From NCBI GenBank assembly GCA_964019135.1, contig OZ025257.1:25466352-25530351 (forward strand): a stretch of 64,000 bases of DNA, given 5' to 3'. Position 1 is the stretch's first letter, and each line of letters starts with the position of its first letter. The position numbers and the translations under genes are program-made. Origin of the DNA: Arenicola marina. Its lineage: Eukaryota; Annelida; Polychaeta; Arenicolidae. This document shows positions 10,999 to 21,703 of the stretch, piece by piece. The notes under the pieces were generated by a model, which was given only the letters and a program-made list of their open reading frames with translations, was not told the DNA's origin and ran no database searches.

Positions 10999-13900
10999 GA
11001 CTACTACCAGTCTGGCCTAGCAGAGCACCCTCGACCGAATACTCGAACGGGCTGCCAGCTAGACCACGGGCGCGATACCGTGGGCAGAAGAGAAAGAGAT
11101 GGATGTTCACTTGCATTTGTAATATAAGCGAAACGAGAAGCGTTAATGATATATATATATACATAGTAGGTCATAAAATATTGTGGCTTCATCAAATGGA
11201 GTTTCCCTCGAGAGTTATGAACCAGTGAAGCACCTCGCTCGTTGTATACAAACCTTGCCCTGAGAATTAAGATCATTTGATAATCATGAATGTCACAATG
11301 TTCGTGTTGATGAGTGGTGTTCGATCAATATTACACCGCGAATATTCAGCCGTGGCCGATGGTAGTGGGCATGTATAACACCATAGACTGCCATTGACAC
11401 CTTGCTCGCATGCACTCAGTCCCGGTAATTACCCGATATGAATGGTTCTCCGTCCATTGTTCCGTCCTTGTAAACACGACCTCCACCCGAGCCGGCGTTA
11501 CCATGACGACCACGTGGCCCCAAAAAGGCGAGTGACGCGTTTGACTTTGAGTACACCGTTCAATATTCCAAATACAATTCACGATCCTGGTGCATTCCCT
11601 TCGTCTGTCACTTCTATTGAAACTTCAACTTGATGTCATGTGTTGTTTTGTCTCGCTTCATGCTCGGCTCCGTAACGGAGGTGCGGGAAGCCACATATGA
11701 TAACATGAAATTTTACAAGGTATTTTTTGTTTAATTATGAAAACAAGTTATTTTTTTCTAGCATCTGAAAAGCAAACTTTTTTTCCCAAAATAGTCACAA
11801 CAAACTATTTTTTTCAAATATAATTTATTTGCCCCCCACCCCCGATATGAAATGGTGCGCCCCTAAACCAGCCGACCCGTGAGCTATATGTGATTCTCCG
11901 GTGGCACAGTTAACCATATTTTATGTGGGCATGTCGTTTGTTGGAATATCGCGAGACCGTAGCTAGTTTCATGGGGAAAAGAATTACAAGCATGAAATGT
12001 TACTGACCGTAAAAAAATTAATCGACCCCATTAACTGTGGGTTTCAAAAGGCTAGGCACAGCGTTGTGGCTAGCCTTAAGGCAACAAACAAGATACACAT
12101 CGACAAGCATTTCGTGAACAAATCGTGAATGTGACATCGGGAATACAGGAATGGTAGGTAAAAAAAGAGGTAAAAAATTTGATTGAAATGAAACAGGGAA
12201 ATAAAAACGTCTACCTTGTTCTGACCGGAAACAAGAAAACCTTGTCCCCGATTGGTTGATGTACAATGATAATCGATAATAGACTAGTAACCACACATAA
12301 ACACAATTTAACGTAGCATCCACAACGCGCCCTACAGATAGGGCAAAATGTAATTTAGATGCTCGCGATATATGTTGATCTGATTCACAGGAGAATAACA
12401 GGTTATACAATGGCGGATCGTTTGCAGCTCGTTACCCAATGCCAGCCTTTCACTGCGCCTCGAGCGATACCAGTACGCCACAGTCAATATGATCGAGACC
12501 CGAAGAGACACGGATACTTATGCTCTACGTCCAGGCTATAGCATCAATTGACCTGTGCTGCGTACCTTCTGGTGGTTGTTTGCCAACGCTCGTTTCATAC
12601 AAAAATCGACTAAAGCTGTCCTTGGATGCACACCTAACCGCTGAAGTTATGTGTATTTCAGAAATGTAACCATCAGAGTAGGTTTATGTAATATATAAGC
12701 GGTTAGACAGGCGTGGCAATGTCAGGCGAGCTGTACACGAATACAGAAGGCAGAATAGCAGAATATACACGCTAGGAAACGTCCATTTGTAGTGCCAGAC
12801 TGAGTTATCCCAATTATTCATTATTGGTTCATTCATTATACATTAGTCAGCTGAAAACATACCATCTTACCACATTGTTGTCGTTATATTTGCTACCACG
12901 GATCATTTTAGTCACAGCGGTGTCGATTTTGACCCAGTCGAAGTGACGGCTGCACAGCTAAATCTGGTGATACGCTGTGTGGAGGCCTTACTGTCGTATA
13001 ACGTAATATCTTATTCTCGAATCGAACGCATTTCTGCAAGCCGTAGCTAGGTTACGTAAGGACGCTCCTTGTATGGACTGATCAGGTGAGAACAGTGGTG
13101 TTCGTTTGTCGCAGAAGAACGGCACAACCCTATGGTAACGATGATATATTTCAACATTGGAATTGGGGTAGACATGGAGATAACTTTATTCTATGGTCGC
13201 TCAAATTTTCCTAATTTGACTTGCACTTTTATCTATGTGCTCACAGGTGTTTACAATGTTTGAGTACTTACATTGATAACAGTACGACATGAAACTTCAA
13301 TGCTTTTTGCTTCCTTGTTCATCTTGACTTAATCATATCAAGAAGTGCAGTGATGTTTAAGAACAGAATTCGATGTAACCGTGCATTGTTCTAAATTTAA
13401 ATTGTAAATGCTTAGGCTAACAAAAATCTAACTACCAATTGGAGTATGAAGGGTGAATAATTCTTGGCTGTAAACTGGGAATGGGGCATTAGCCGACCGC
13501 CGTGATCAAGGATTTTTGCATTAATCGTCAGCTAGGAATTTTTATATTAAGTAACCGTGAATCCGGAAATCGTCAATTTAGTATTCTGTATCCGCCGTTA
13601 CGTTGCATGCGGAGAGTTCTGCTTTTAATTCATCCTGACCTGGGAATAAAGAAATTTATTCTTCGTGGTCTGAGAAATGCATTTTGTTGCACTCATGCCT
13701 TGTTCTTCTATGTTTTCTCTAGTTTTCTGTAATAAAGATCAAAGTCAAATTTGTAATTTAGCGTCCGTGTTTTGAGCTATGTAGATTTAATTTCATGATG
13801 TCTTAGTATCTATCTGATAATGCAAATGGGCGATTAAGCACAGCTCGTGGCATCTGGGTCAACTCACAGGTAAAACAAATAGTAGACTGTTTAAGCAGAA

Positions 13901-14190
13901 GGCAGCACCCCGAACTATTCAATAATACAACTATGAAAGGCTCACAATACACCACGACTTAACCCGTGTCGGTTTACAATGGCCGACTCTTGTTTGGTCA
14001 GCAATGTAAACAGAACATTCACAAATTTGTAAAGAAAGGGTATTCATCACCATGACGACCACACGACCCTGACTAAGTGGTTTGTCTAATGATTGCCTTC
14101 ATATCAAGATCGAATATCGACAAATAGCTCATAGTTTCAGCTGATATGTGATACAGTACGCCTGTTTTCTGGAAGACTAGCGACTCACTG
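10999..14190. other. No gene recognised
   Basis: Mostly AT-rich. A short TA microsatellite lies at about 11148-11162 and T-rich runs at 11720-11830. No open frame resembles a known protein and no structural RNA was seen. Confidence 0.5.
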
Positions 14191-14445
14191 TTGGATATTC
14201 TGTGTCTATGCTATGTGCATACTTTGTGTCTATACTCTGCATACGTTGTGTCTACACTCTGCATACGTTGTGTCTATACTCTGCATACGTTGTGTCTATA
14301 CTCTGCATACGTTGTGCCTACACCCTGCATACGTTGTCTATACTGTGTGTCTATAATCTGTATTCGGTGTGTCTATACTCTGTGTGTCTACATTATGTGT
14401 GTCTATACCAAGTATACAGTGTGTCTATGCTCTGCATACGTTAGT
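14191..14445. repeat. 22-bp minisatellite
   Basis: The unit GTGTCTATACTCTGCATACG plus TT is repeated about five times almost exactly (14228-14335), with degenerate and shortened units on both sides. Two forward frames stay open through it and encode Tyr/Cys-rich repeats, which I regard as spurious. Confidence 0.9.
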
Positions 14446-14686
14446 CGCAATTCATTTCCAGTTCAAACCTAGTCGTAAACTATGGCCAGCTATATATTCT
14501 ACCCTTGTTATCTATGATATCAATAAAATATTTCGTGGTGAGCTCATCGTTAGGGCTAATAAGTTTTACATTCTTTCCAAATATGTATTCCATATAGGCC
14601 TTGTTCTGGTGTCATCACATGACAGAGCTCTCTTCAACTGTGACCACGCGCAGAAGACGTCTTCCCAAAACGGGTTTGATATTTTG

Positions 14687-14992
14687 TCATAACTTTTTGA
14701 GTACGTGAGTTAATACAGTGCCACCCTCCTTAGCTGGCTGACATAGACGTTCGGGGCTTATTTTAGGCTTTTGTTTTTCCAAATAGACAAAAATTATATT
14801 TTTTAGCCTAGCTATCATTTCTGTACTTGGAGCTGGATTCTTTGGTTTCTCTTTTCCAAACCACAAAAACAACGGATTGGCTTCTCGCCTTCCATAGTAT
14901 TGAGCTCTTGCTCGTATAACGGGTCCTTTTGCTTTGGGAAATCTTAGCGTTTCCAGCTGCTTCATTATCTCATATGTCTCCTGATTTAACAC
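14687..14992 (-). mobile_element. L1/Tx1-like LINE ORF2 scrap
   Basis: A 101-codon open segment includes GPVIRARAQYYGRREANPLF, then LWFGKEKPKN. It resembles the linker between endonuclease and reverse transcriptase in L1-like ORF2 proteins, where a pattern like GxxIRSRARWxxxGExxxxYFxxLEKRN is typical. Nothing recognisable of the endonuclease or reverse transcriptase was found on either side, so this is a short, old, truncated remnant. The call rests on this one motif. Confidence 0.45.
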
Positions 14993-15771
14993 TCTCCTGC
15001 TGTGGCATTTTGACCGTTTTGTCCATTGGACATGAAGTCGTTATTTCAAGGTCCATTTAGTTTGTCGTTTTGATTAACGACACATGTGATTGCATATATT
15101 ATTATATGCGAGCATTGTAAACCTTGACAATCATATTTCTAATCAATGTTGATTCATCTTGGTTTTAGGTGGCCGTGACAAGGATTCAATTTTGACCGCT
15201 GCTTCTGAACGTAAAAACGAAAGTTTAACATCTTCGCTCCATTTATTTGACATAGTTATGTCGCTGTGTGGGGTTCCGTAGATATTGATGTCGTAATCCA
15301 GGTTGACCACTGTTGGCGTTAAACCTTAATAGATTCATATGAGAGTTCACCCCGACCATTGTGTTTTGCTGAGATGTACCTGATCAACGGTTACCGGCTT
15401 ACCTCGCGCTGCCGCCGTTGCCGCTACTTCCAGTCCCATACATTTCGAGCCGTGTATGCTGCCTTATAATCCTTCCTTGAGACAAACGAGACAAATTGCT
15501 CTTGCCCGCCCACCACGTATCAAAGCGAAACCATTCCATGTGCACCTGACATTATAAACCGGGCTACCTTACTACCACTATATTGCCCCTCACCGCCAGC
15601 CACCATCAGCCCCATCACCCCACCTGACAGTCTATCATTATTATTTTTTGATGAATACGACTACTACAATCATCGAAACGCCTAATCAAATGAACTTGCA
15701 GCGAGCTTACATAATTGAATGATTAACGAAGAACGTTTTACTTCTGCATGCATCTACATAGCGCGACAATA
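14993..15771. other. No gene recognised
   Basis: No credible open frame or repeat family was recognised in this interval. Confidence 0.5.
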
Positions 15772-15985
15772 GAGAAGATCAAGGTAGAGAGGAGCCATTC
15801 CTGTAAGGGGAAGCCGCTACTCTTTGCGAAGAGAGACATGGGGTCTTGATCCTGCACATTTATACATTTACACGGTTGGGGTTCGAAGCATACACAGGCC
15901 CCTTGGACAGGTCTAGCAAAGCACATTGGACCTGAGACGAGCGCACTACCCAATAAATGATGTGATGAGTTCCTTTGAGCACATT
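15772..15985 (-). mobile_element. tRNA-derived SINE, family 2, copy B
   Basis: Minus-strand reading gives an A-box-like TTATTGGGTAGTGCG, a B-box-like GCTTCGAACCCC, and the family body with CAAAGAGTAGCGGCTTCC and GGCTCCTCTCTACCTTGATC. It aligns with the copies at 10795-10998 and 31757-31965. Confidence 0.65.
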
Positions 15986-17374
15986 TGAAGTCATGGTGGC
16001 ATTGTATGCAGACTTCTCTCCCAGCCGCCATTTTCTTCCCTGTTGTACTGGCTTTAGATATTCCGTTCAGCGGTGATCTCGGATACTGTCCCTGATTGAA
16101 CCTATCCCGCTGGAAGCGATAAAAAGTGACGCGAATATCAGATCCATCGACATTTACGTCTCCGCGTGGAGCGAAAGGCCGTATCATTGGATATCAGAAT
16201 CGATGGTATCTACCTGGGGAAATACCCCATCCGAGATTTATGTAAAGTATCAGAGAGCAATTGTACTTTAACCCCTTTATGTGGCGATTTTTTTCTTTTC
16301 CCAAAGGCACTACTTCCGCCATTCAGCTAAGAAAGTCACGTGCGCATGAGAGATATTTCTATTTCGCCAAATTAAGACCAAATCAACGCCAATTAGTTTG
16401 TACTGTACCAATCAAGGCCAAGTCAATGCCAATTAGCTTCCTGTAACAGATAGGTCTTCCGGTTGTTGCCGGGTTTATCGCAAAGCCGGCATTAAGCCGA
16501 GTTTTAACGGCTCTCCCTAGTCTCTTTCTCCGTCTCGATATAAATGGAGTTGTGGTTTTGACCTTTAGGATGGCGCGTTAGTGACTCTCGATCTTCCGGC
16601 ATCAGTAACCCCACAGTGCACTCACCCATTGCTCTACCGTTGGGTGCCAGTCCGAATTATTTGCTTCCTTTTCTTCTTCCCATTATCATTTATGGTTCGA
16701 GGTAGATATTGTGATGATGCACATGCGATATCATCTCCCACTACAATGCCCATTTCCGTCGGTTTCATTGTTATCATCATTCAAGAAATCCAATAACCAA
16801 TACAATGATTGATAACCAGAATGCGGGGGTGCATAAAAAGGAGTTAATATTGCTTCCAACCCCAATCGAATCCGCACTGGAGCTTCGACCGTACTTTGAA
16901 AATTAACGACGGCTTGTATAGGATTTTACTCGATCGAATATCCATACTCGTTGTTATATTTCTGTAGACCCGATGTGACCTATGGTGGGGATACCATAGA
17001 CTTCAATTTCTGTCAACTGCTGTACATACGTGATTCTGGGTTATACGAAGTAGAAACATGTTGTTTGCATTTGTTCCGCCGAGTATCAATGCTCTACCTT
17101 AAGGTCCCATTTCAAGGGCTATAAATGTTTCGCTTACAACCAGTTGCACAGAGCGACTGTTGTCTTACAAGTATATGAATGTCAGCAGAGGCGATTTGTA
17201 AAAGGGAGGATAGCGACTGGGTGGGGGGGGGGTACATATACCCCCTACAAATTTGTGACCGGGGGAAGGGTGAAAATGAACGCGGATGTCTATCAATTTT
17301 GCTTACAACCAGGGGGAGAGGGCCGGTCTACACCTCAGCTGGCCTTGATTTAGCGAGGAATACGGCATCTCGTT
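15986..17374. other. No gene recognised
   Basis: A direct repeat of about 20 bp is visible at 16380 and 16415 (CCAATTAG-type words). A G-run lies at 17221-17232. No gene is supported. Confidence 0.5.
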
Positions 17375-17600
17375 AGGGGCCGCCCTGATAGCTCGGTGGA
17401 TTAGAGCGCTCGCATTGAGCAATCTGGCCACATGAGAGCCTCACGGTACGTGGTCGGTGGTTCGAATCCAGCTGTGGTCATGTCTGTCTGGTCGCAGGAT
17501 AAGGATTCCATGTCCTCCTTCGCACAGAGCAGGGGGTTACCCGGGGGACATGGCTCCGCTCCTCCCTTCATTCTCCCGTTTACGTGATATGACCAAAAGT
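17375..17600 (+). mobile_element. tRNA-derived SINE, family 1, well preserved copy
   Basis: An A box TAGCTCGGTGG at about 17389-17399 and a perfect B box GGTTCGAATCC at 17459-17469 form a pol III type 2 promoter. The tRNA-unrelated body begins GTGGTCATGTCTGTCTGGTC and continues with GCAGGATAAGGATTCCATG. The diverged copy at 9811-10010 shares the head, the body and a CT-rich part toward the 3' end. No acceptor stem can be paired, so this is a SINE and not a tRNA gene. Confidence 0.75.
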
Positions 17601-17944
17601 GATTAACGCGTCCTGAATAAAGAAAACCAGTCATGATCTCGTTACATAGCAGCAACACACAACTCAACGTTTGACCGCTAGCGACCTTATAACTATCCCC
17701 CTTATGAGTAGCTCCAATGGCAAGACAATCACCGGGTACGACTTGACAAGCGCCTATACGTCAATAGTAAAGGCTTCATATTGTGTCTTATACAAAAGAC
17801 AAAAAAAGAGTGCACAGCTTAATAATAAATTTTCATAATTTAAAGCCAACCAAATGAGCCTTTTTGCCGGGGAAAGGCAGACTATGATATGATACAGTAA
17901 TTCAGTCATTCGTTCTTAATGAAGTGGTATAATGATATCCGCCT
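17601..17944. other. No gene recognised
   Basis: Short spacer between the SINE and the dispersed repeat. Nothing was recognised in it. Confidence 0.5.
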
Positions 17945-18262
17945 TTGCTGCCTGGCGTGTGCCCCTCGCAAGCTGTCCTCGATTCGAATCAGACATCGAG
18001 ACATTTGTCAATTACTTGTCCGCGCCCGCCCCGCGCCCGCAAATACTTGCCCGGGCCCGCCGCGCAACAGCCCCGCGCCCGCCTCGCTCGCCCGCAGCGA
18101 CTTGCCAGCAGGCGCCAACATCTGTATACGGATGTGTTGAAAGAGACGACCTCACGAGCCCATTACCATTATCTTGGTGTGTTTCCTCGATGACATCTCT
18201 GGGTCAAAGATAACAACAGATACAGACAAGGTGGACTGGTCGCACTACCCACAAAGGAGCCA
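17945..18262. repeat. Dispersed repeat, copy 2, with about one minisatellite unit
   Basis: It starts with a near-single unit of the 23-bp minisatellite (GCTGCCTGGCGTG, then CCCCTCGCAAGCT), then a GC-rich stretch of CCCGC words (18018-18092). The block 18090-18262 aligns with 1440-1605. Locus 1 has about 56 units at the corresponding place. Confidence 0.75.
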
Positions 18263-18480
18263 CTTCCTCAATCTCCATTCACCTGATAGCAAGTGAGTCC
18301 AGGCAGAGCAGCTGTGAGTCCTATCTGCCAGAGATGTGCATGGCTGCTGCAGAGGAAGCAGCAACGTGAGTATCGATGGGGTTCATGGTATCTCGTGAGA
18401 ACACATACCGTATAGCATTTATAACGCCAAATTACATCGACGGGGATTAAATCAAGCCTGAGCTTATTATACCGAATATT

Positions 18481-18622
18481 TTAATCTAATTATATCAAAT
18501 ATTTTATTTGAATTATATCAAATATTTTATTTGAATTATATCAAATATTTTATTTGAATTATATCAAATATTTTATTTGAATTACGTCAAATATTTTATT
18601 TGAATTATATCAAATATTTTAA
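18481..18622. repeat. AT-rich 23-bp tandem repeat
   Basis: Six units of ATTATATCAAATATTTTATT plus TGA. They are almost identical, with one ACGTCA variant near 18585. No gene overlaps. Confidence 0.92.
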
Positions 18623-20220
18623 CAATGCCAGTTTATTTTTGCCATATCTTACAATAGATTACCATAGTATATGTCATTACCGATCTAATCCGGCTCCATA
18701 TATCCTTCATTATATTCCAACATTTCTGTTTAATATGCCAGCTCATGATGTTGGCGCCTGTTTGTTGTGTGCAAAAACCCACGTGGACACAAATGCGACT
18801 TTTGTATTCACTTTTACGCAAGTTATATCTTATAAGACTGCATATCTTCTATAAGAAAACCCACCATTTGTTGCCGATGCTGTTCTTCATGGAGATAAAC
18901 ACCCGTTCCCGGTGCTAGCGTTGTCAGACAGTTGCAGTACTCATCACTGAAATTTGGCCCACGTTGGGTGACAGCAGTATTGACCTTTGACCTTGCCGAT
19001 GGTAGGCCCATCGTCCTCCTATCGATCGGTGGCGATGCCAGATGTGATAAACCACCTCATGGTAGCCGGCTGGCCACCTTGGCCGTATGCTTGGGCCTGA
19101 TAAGACTGTATTGATCGTATGGGGGTGGGTCTCCTCAATCAAGGACAGAAGCCTCTGTGGCTCAGGCGGAACGGCTTGTAATTAATCGGCCTACCGGTTG
19201 CCATTTACCGGCTTGTAACCCTATGTTATTGCATTCGCAATTAGCTGTACAAGACACAAGTATTAGTATGCAGCAATCGTCATACAACACCACTATTTTG
19301 CATATCAAATTGATGAGATCAACAAAAAGAAATAACACTTGTAACTCCGTCCAGTCTGGCAATGCAAGCTTTCACATTTACTTTCACAAAACATCTTTAC
19401 AAAATTGGACCCGACAAGATATTCCAACTTTGAAGCGACCATGGATATGAGAGGCCGAAAACATGCCCCGTAGGGGTCCATGGGGTCCTCAGCCCCCCCC
19501 CCCTTCCCCCATCACCCCCACTCCCTTTTGTAATATATTTTTGTAATGCAAGTAAAATGTACGCACCGTATGTGTGGATTCGTGCCTGATAAAGTAACTT
19601 CCTTGGCTGTATGATGCGTGGTCTACGTACTAACATATAAGAATAATCATGCGGAAATAAACCAAACGATTGACGAAAAGTGACGTTTTCACCACTTTAT
19701 TTCTTATTTCATTCATGTCGACGTTTTTATTACTTTAGTTCATTATTTTTGTATTCATACGCATCCATGTTTCTCATTCACCTTACTCGCACCGTTTTTC
19801 ATCAGTGACCGTCATCGTGGTTGACCTTGAGATACATACAGGTCAAACAAGTGGCATTTCCATGTAAACATTGAAAGGCGACATATATGTGCAATATTTG
19901 TCTTTGTTGAGCGACGGCGTCGAGCGTACGTCCCCCCCCCCCCTTAACCTTAATCCCCTTAGCGACTAACTCACAACATCACGACAGACGACGTGACTGC
20001 AAAACAAAGCTATTGTCCCTTGCGACACAAGCAGTGAATGACATACACAGGTGTAATCCAGCATCATGTCTACATCAGTCGCATTGCACGCAGATGTGTT
20101 GCGCGCAGAGCAATTTCGCATCACATTGGCCGGCGAAGCTGAATTTGGTTCTCACTGGCGGATTATACCTACTGCACATTGAGCAATTGGCCAGAAGACA
20201 GTCGTCATATCTCCAAACCG
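18623..20220. other. No gene recognised; one dispersed-repeat block
   Basis: 19316-19400 is a second copy of the block at 1612-1705. C-runs lie near 19492-19503 and 19931-19944. The remaining short frames have no family resemblance. Confidence 0.5.
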
Positions 20221-20226
20221 TTTATT
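20221..20226 (-). promoter_or_regulatory. Candidate poly(A) signal of the GPCR gene
   Basis: AATAAA on the minus strand, about 260 bp downstream of the receptor stop codon. It is the first exact hexamer I noticed on that strand in the 3' flank. Confidence 0.5.
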
Positions 20227-20485
20227 AGAATTGTTTTCAAACAATTGAGGGAGCAAACTTAATCTTTATACACCGGAATGACAGCGCCTTGGCTTCACCG
20301 AGAAGAAAAACACCTTTCAAATCGAATGAGATATGTTGCACTTGGTCAATGCATATGCTTGCACGGTGATATCACGGATCCCACTGTCAAAATATTCCAT
20401 TCAAAGAAAATCCGTCTCTGCGTATACACTTGGCATCCCATTGGAATCGCCATTGGAATCTATACCACCAGATCTCGCTGACCCG

Positions 20486-21703
20486 TCAGACACGTGACAC
20501 CACGGTCGAGACCTCTATCTTGCTCGAGTTCTCCATTCGCAGAAGTCCGTTGGCGGCGCCAGTGTCTGTCAGCTCCTGCTCGGTGCGCCGCCTGCAGGAG
20601 GAGAATGTTCGCGCGCTCAGAGCTCGAAGCTCGGCGCGTATGGATGGCAGGAGGGCGAAGTAGACCGGGAAGCTGAGAGTGTAGTTGAAGAATTTGGCTG
20701 TCTGGAGCACGGTGTAGGCCAGGTAATAGCGGTCGAAGCGGAGGGGCGGCCGGAACCAGTCCGACGATAAGAAATACGGGAGCATGTTGTGGATGAGGAA
20801 GGGCAGCGACCAGAGAAGGAAGATGGCCGCCAGCACCATGGTGACGTAGGTAAGGCGCTCTTGGTTCGGCTCTTCCAGGTAGCCGCCCCCGCCGCGTCCG
20901 CTGTCGCCGCCGCCGCCGTCGCCACCGGCGGTGCCATGTTCAGCGTCCCTAGGGGCACCCCGGTTGCTTAGACACAGGGTGCCGCCTACCAGGAGACAGG
21001 CAAAGGCCATTAGCATGAGCAGCGGCAGGTAGTGGGAGAAGGTGGCGGCGATGTAGGGCCAGGCCTCCGTCTCGAAGTCGTGCTGGGAGTTGTTGAGGGA
21101 GCACGTGTGTCGCCCCCTGGAGGCCGTCACCTCGTAGGTCCACATGGAGTGGATGTGGATGGACGTGAGGCCCACCACCAGGAAGGCGTTCACGAACTTG
21201 GCGATGAACGGCGTGCACAGCGTCATGGCCCGCAGGGGCAACCACGTGACTAGGAAGCGATCAGTCGCCATGGCGACCAGTAACCACGACGACGTGGCCT
21301 CGCACAGCTTGTGGCTGAAGTTCCAGATCTTGCAGATCCAATCCTGAAGGACGGCGACGTGCGGCCGCCGGCTGACCACGGCGATCCAGTTTAGGCCGCA
21401 GCCCACGTACAGCGCCAGCGTGTTGGCCACCGCCAACGCCGCCATGTAGACGCACACGGAACTATGATGGAAGCGCCGCCTGGTGAGCAGGGTCACGGCC
21501 AAGGCGTTTCCGATGCTGCCGAGCACGAGGAAGATCGGAGGCGCGTAGGTGTCGAACAAGCGGGCCACCGTCAACTCTCGCGAGAACACGTACTCGGCGA
21601 ACGGGATGTTGTCCACCGACGTTGCCTCGGTAACGCCGACGACGTCAGCGCTCGTCATGACGTCATCACCTGACGACCAGGAATAGTTGCCTCCGTCACT
21701 CAT
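20486..21703 (-). CDS. Class A (rhodopsin-like) GPCR, orphan, intronless
   Basis: 405 residues, seven hydrophobic segments, predicted plasma-membrane receptor. I start at the ATG at 21701-21703, which has A at -3. The frame upstream has no other ATG before a stop at about 21767-21769; it could be extended six codons only from a GTG. Landmarks: N-glycosylation site N6-Y-S, G65-N66 in TM1, TM2 about 82-102, disulfide pair C124 (TM3) and C201 (loop 2), D148-R149-F150 in place of DRY, TM4 about 166-188, P227 in TM5, a Gly-rich third intracellular loop (about 257-274), TM6 about 285-307 with F295 and P301, TM7 about 327-351 ending near Y348. The tail ends S-R-V, a class I PDZ-ligand pattern. Odd: N94 replaces the usual TM2 Asp, S344-F345 replace NP of NPxxY, and Ser sits at the TM6 toggle position with Trp one residue earlier. 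Family members bind peptides or small ligands and signal through G proteins; the ligand here is unknown. A peptide receptor is my best guess. Confidence 0.9.
   Translation of the reverse strand: MSDGGNYSWSSGDDVMTSADVVGVTEATSVDNIPFAEYVFSRELTVARLFDTYAPPIFLVLGSIGNALAVTLLTRRRFHHSSVCVYMAALAVANTLALYVGCGLNWIAVVSRRPHVAVLQDWICKIWNFSHKLCEATSSWLLVAMATDRFLVTWLPLRAMTLCTPFIAKFVNAFLVVGLTSIHIHSMWTYEVTASRGRHTCSLNNSQHDFETEAWPYIAATFSHYLPLLMLMAFACLLVGGTLCLSNRGAPRDAEHGTAGGDGGGGDSGRGGGGYLEEPNQERLTYVTMVLAAIFLLWSLPFLIHNMLPYFLSSDWFRPPLRFDRYYLAYTVLQTAKFFNYTLSFPVYFALLPSIRAELRALSARTFSSCRRRTEQELTDTGAANGLLRMENSSKIEVSTVVSRV

Noticed and set aside
17375-17480. True tRNA gene
   Set aside because: A and B boxes are good, but there is no acceptor stem pairing and the body continues as a SINE shared with 9811-10010.
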